Shown in pieces: positions 62,680 through 64,000 of a stretch of DNA of 64,000 nucleotides. The DNA is taken from the NCBI RefSeq assembly GCF_000934755.1, contig NZ_JYNP01000015.1:1-64000 (forward strand). Direction: 5' to 3'. The translations under genes were made by a program, and so were the position numbers. Each line of letters begins with the position of its first letter. The first letter of the stretch is position 1. The notes below the pieces were generated by a model. The model was not told where the DNA came from. It worked only from the letters and a program-made list of their open reading frames with translations, and did not search any database. This stretch comes from Desulfonatronovibrio magnus. GTDB taxonomy: Bacteria; Desulfobacterota; Desulfovibrionia; Desulfovibrionales; Desulfonatronovibrionaceae.

Positions 62680-63093
62680 TTATTCAGCTTTTATACTGAT
62701 TTTCCTGGGAATAGCCTCATCAGCCTTGGGCATGGTTATTTCAAGCACACCATCCTTCATTCTGGCCTTAACGCCATCTGCCTGTATAGGGACGTTGAGA
62801 TTTACGATCCTCTGAAACAGACCGGCAGGCCTTTCCTGTCTGTAATAATTGCCGGTCCCGTGCTTTCTATTGCCCTTAATAACTAAGCTTCCATCACTCA
62901 GAGTAATATCAACGTCCTCAATGTCCACACCTGGTACTTCAGAAAATACATAAATGTTGGACTTATCCTCACTGATATTTACTGGAGGATAGGCGTTTCT
63001 TCTCTGGCTGATCATTGAAGGCCTCCAGGCCTCATCAAAAAACCTGTCCAATTGCCTTGGCAAATTATAAAAACTGCTGAAATCAATTACCAT
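62680..63093 (-). CDS. Small heat shock protein (Hsp20), first of three
   Basis: 138 residues. SSFYNLPRQLDRFFDEAWRP is the N-terminal arm; the crystallin domain runs from YPPVNISEDKSNIYVFSEVPG to KDGVLEITMPKADE; tail RKISIKAE has the IxI motif. GGAGGTG lies before ATG 63093. First gene of the operon, with a clear sigma-70-type promoter about 35 bp upstream. Confidence 0.93.
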   Translation of the reverse strand: MVIDFSSFYNLPRQLDRFFDEAWRPSMISQRRNAYPPVNISEDKSNIYVFSEVPGVDIEDVDITLSDGSLVIKGNRKHGTGNYYRQERPAGLFQRIVNLNVPIQADGVKARMKDGVLEITMPKADEAIPRKISIKAE

Positions 63094-63128
63094 GGCTGTC
63101 ACCTCCGTCATTTTTTAGATTTTCTTCT

Positions 63129-63156
63129 TTAATAATATCATTTTATTCTCTGTCAA
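63129..63156 (-). promoter_or_regulatory. Sigma-70-type promoter for the Hsp20 operon
   Basis: Read on the minus strand, TTGACA (63156-63151) is followed by a 16-bp spacer and TATTAA (63134-63129), 35 bp before the first Hsp20 start. No sigma-32 consensus and no CIRCE element was seen. Confidence 0.65.
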
Positions 63157-63187
63157 GTATCTGAAATTACACGATTGTATTCTTTAA

Positions 63188-63660
63188 TGCGGGCTGTGCA
63201 CACAACCCAATTTATACAAGGATCTTTAAGTTGGGGCGTAAGCGAACTTTTCAGGCTGAAGGCTGAAGGCTGAAGGCTGAAGGATAAGGTTCCTGGGCAT
63301 TTTTGTTCTTTCAAGGTTTAAAAAACTTTCTTGCTTTTTTATATCTGTTTAGCGCTTTGCATGTGGTATGGCTTCCTGCCCGGAGGCATACAGCCCGGAG
63401 GGGACTGACTCTTCCAGGACCCACTTGTCCAAAAAAATGAGATATTTTAGCCGCCCGTTCGAAGGCTCACTCAAAACGCCCAGTTAAACCCTGCTGCACA
63501 GGAACGCTTTCAGCGTTGTTTAACCCCAGTAAACTGGAAGAAAGTTTACGGGGCAGGCCGGGCAGGCAAAGGGCGCAAAGGATGAAAGAAGTTTTTTCAT
63601 TTGCCTGGGAACTGAACATGAAAAGGCAGCACCGGAAGCGCCAGTAAACGCTACACGCAA
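63188..63660 (+). repeat. Composite repeat block: heptads, family A box and family B copy
   Basis: GCGGGCTGTGCACACAACCC, a 4-unit GGCTGAA array (63253-63281), AAGGTTCCTGGGCATTTTTG, CCTGCCCGGAGGCATACAGC (shared with 14292-14320) and a family B copy (CCGCCCGTTCGAAGGCTCAC, AGGCAAAGGGCGCAAAGG, AAAGAAGTTTTTTCATTTGC). The order is the same as at 18497-18690 for the first part. No gene is seen in 63157-63842; the cytochrome promoter should lie near the right end, where TTGACA is at 63738-63743 but no clear -10 follows. Confidence 0.7.
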
Positions 63661-63842
63661 TGGCTGTAATGTTACTTTGCTAATAACGTCTAAAAATATA
63701 AAAAATGAGCCTGTATTTACAAATTCTATATGTAAGGTTGACAATCTTTCCAGACTATGTGAATGCGATCACAAGGAACAATTAAACCTTAGCTCTGCGT
63801 AAAGAGGGGGAGCTGCAAAACATTATTTTTGGAGGGGGAATA

Positions 63843-64000
63843 ATGTTAAGAAATGTTAGTATCTTATCTTTTTTTGCTGTTTTATTGTATGCAGGTGCAT
63901 GGGCATATCAGGCTCAGGCTTCCGGGCAGTATGTTGGGTCCGAAACCTGTGGCAGTTGTCACTACTATGAATATGACAACTTTATTGCTTACTCCCACAA
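63843..64000 (+). CDS. c-type cytochrome, N-terminal part (cut by window edge)
   Basis: The 52 visible residues show a signal peptide (SFFAVLLYAGAWAYQAQA) and then ASGQYVGSETCGSCHYYEYDNFIAYSH. CGSCH is a haem-c site, and YVGSETCxxCH followed by a later S-H is common in multihaem cytochromes of the c554 or tetrathionate-reductase-like types. A second CxxCH cannot be checked because the sequence ends. GGAGGGGG lies 5 bases before ATG 63843. The enzyme function is not determinable from this part. Confidence 0.85.
   Translation, partial: MLRNVSILSFFAVLLYAGAWAYQAQASGQYVGSETCGSCHYYEYDNFIAYSH

Overview
The window looks like a chromosomal segment of a Gram-negative, probably sulfate-reducing, deltaproteobacterium of the Desulfovibrionales type. 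This is inferred from protein style: split PilMNOPQ proteins, ThyX in place of ThyA, a chemoreceptor with a four-cysteine PAS domain, DUF1007 next to a NicO permease, and the start of a periplasmic c-type cytochrome. No rRNA or tRNA gene, CRISPR array, intact insertion sequence or prophage was seen. Genes are mostly ordinary housekeeping genes in short operons, separated by unusually repeat-rich intergenic DNA.

Layout. 0.5-2.8 kb: a sigma-54 response regulator and a PRPP-type phosphoribosyltransferase. 2.9-8.3 kb: an iron block with a Fur regulator, two small nicotianamine-synthase-like methyltransferases flanking a flippase-like membrane protein, then FeoA and FeoB. 8.3-9.6 kb: repeats and a deleted AAA-ATPase gene. 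9.6-13.9 kb: UPF0182, DUF1007 and a Ni/Co permease. 14.6-18.4 kb: a thioesterase, a site-2 protease, TrpS and a repetitive coiled-coil membrane protein. 18.9-30.6 kb (mostly minus strand): XerC/D, a GGDEF protein, an HDOD pair, DprA, CpoB, ThyX, RuvB, RuvA-RuvC-YebC and RlmE. 30.6-39.7 kb: a CgeB-type glycosyltransferase, a GspN-like protein, a receiver, a histidine-kinase-like protein without its phospho-accepting histidine, a TPR/O-GlcNAc-transferase-like protein, and a fusion of a solute-binding domain, a UPF0126 channel and a PhoU-like domain. 40-43.7 kb: a YdbH-YnbE-YdbL lipid-transport operon. 43.7-47.8 kb: a receiver-PAS-kinase and a chemoreceptor. 48.4-51.6 kb: a HisD-like truncated protein, an atypical EF-G and a zinc ribbon. 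51.8-57.6 kb: a universal stress protein, type IV pilus genes pilMNOPQ and a PilZ-like gene, followed by hisC and cmk. 59.5-63.1 kb: MazG, CvpA, a small conserved protein and three tandem Hsp20 genes. The window ends inside a cytochrome c gene.

Two themes stand out. One is the compact metal block (Fur, paired NAS-like enzymes, membrane protein, FeoAB), which could be an undescribed iron-chelator or iron-handling pathway. The other is the intergenic DNA, where at least three dispersed repeat families and many minisatellites share a strict 7-bp period but use different unit sequences. These occur between neighbouring genes of one pathway (ruvA/ruvB, pilM/pilN) and reach the last codons of mazG.
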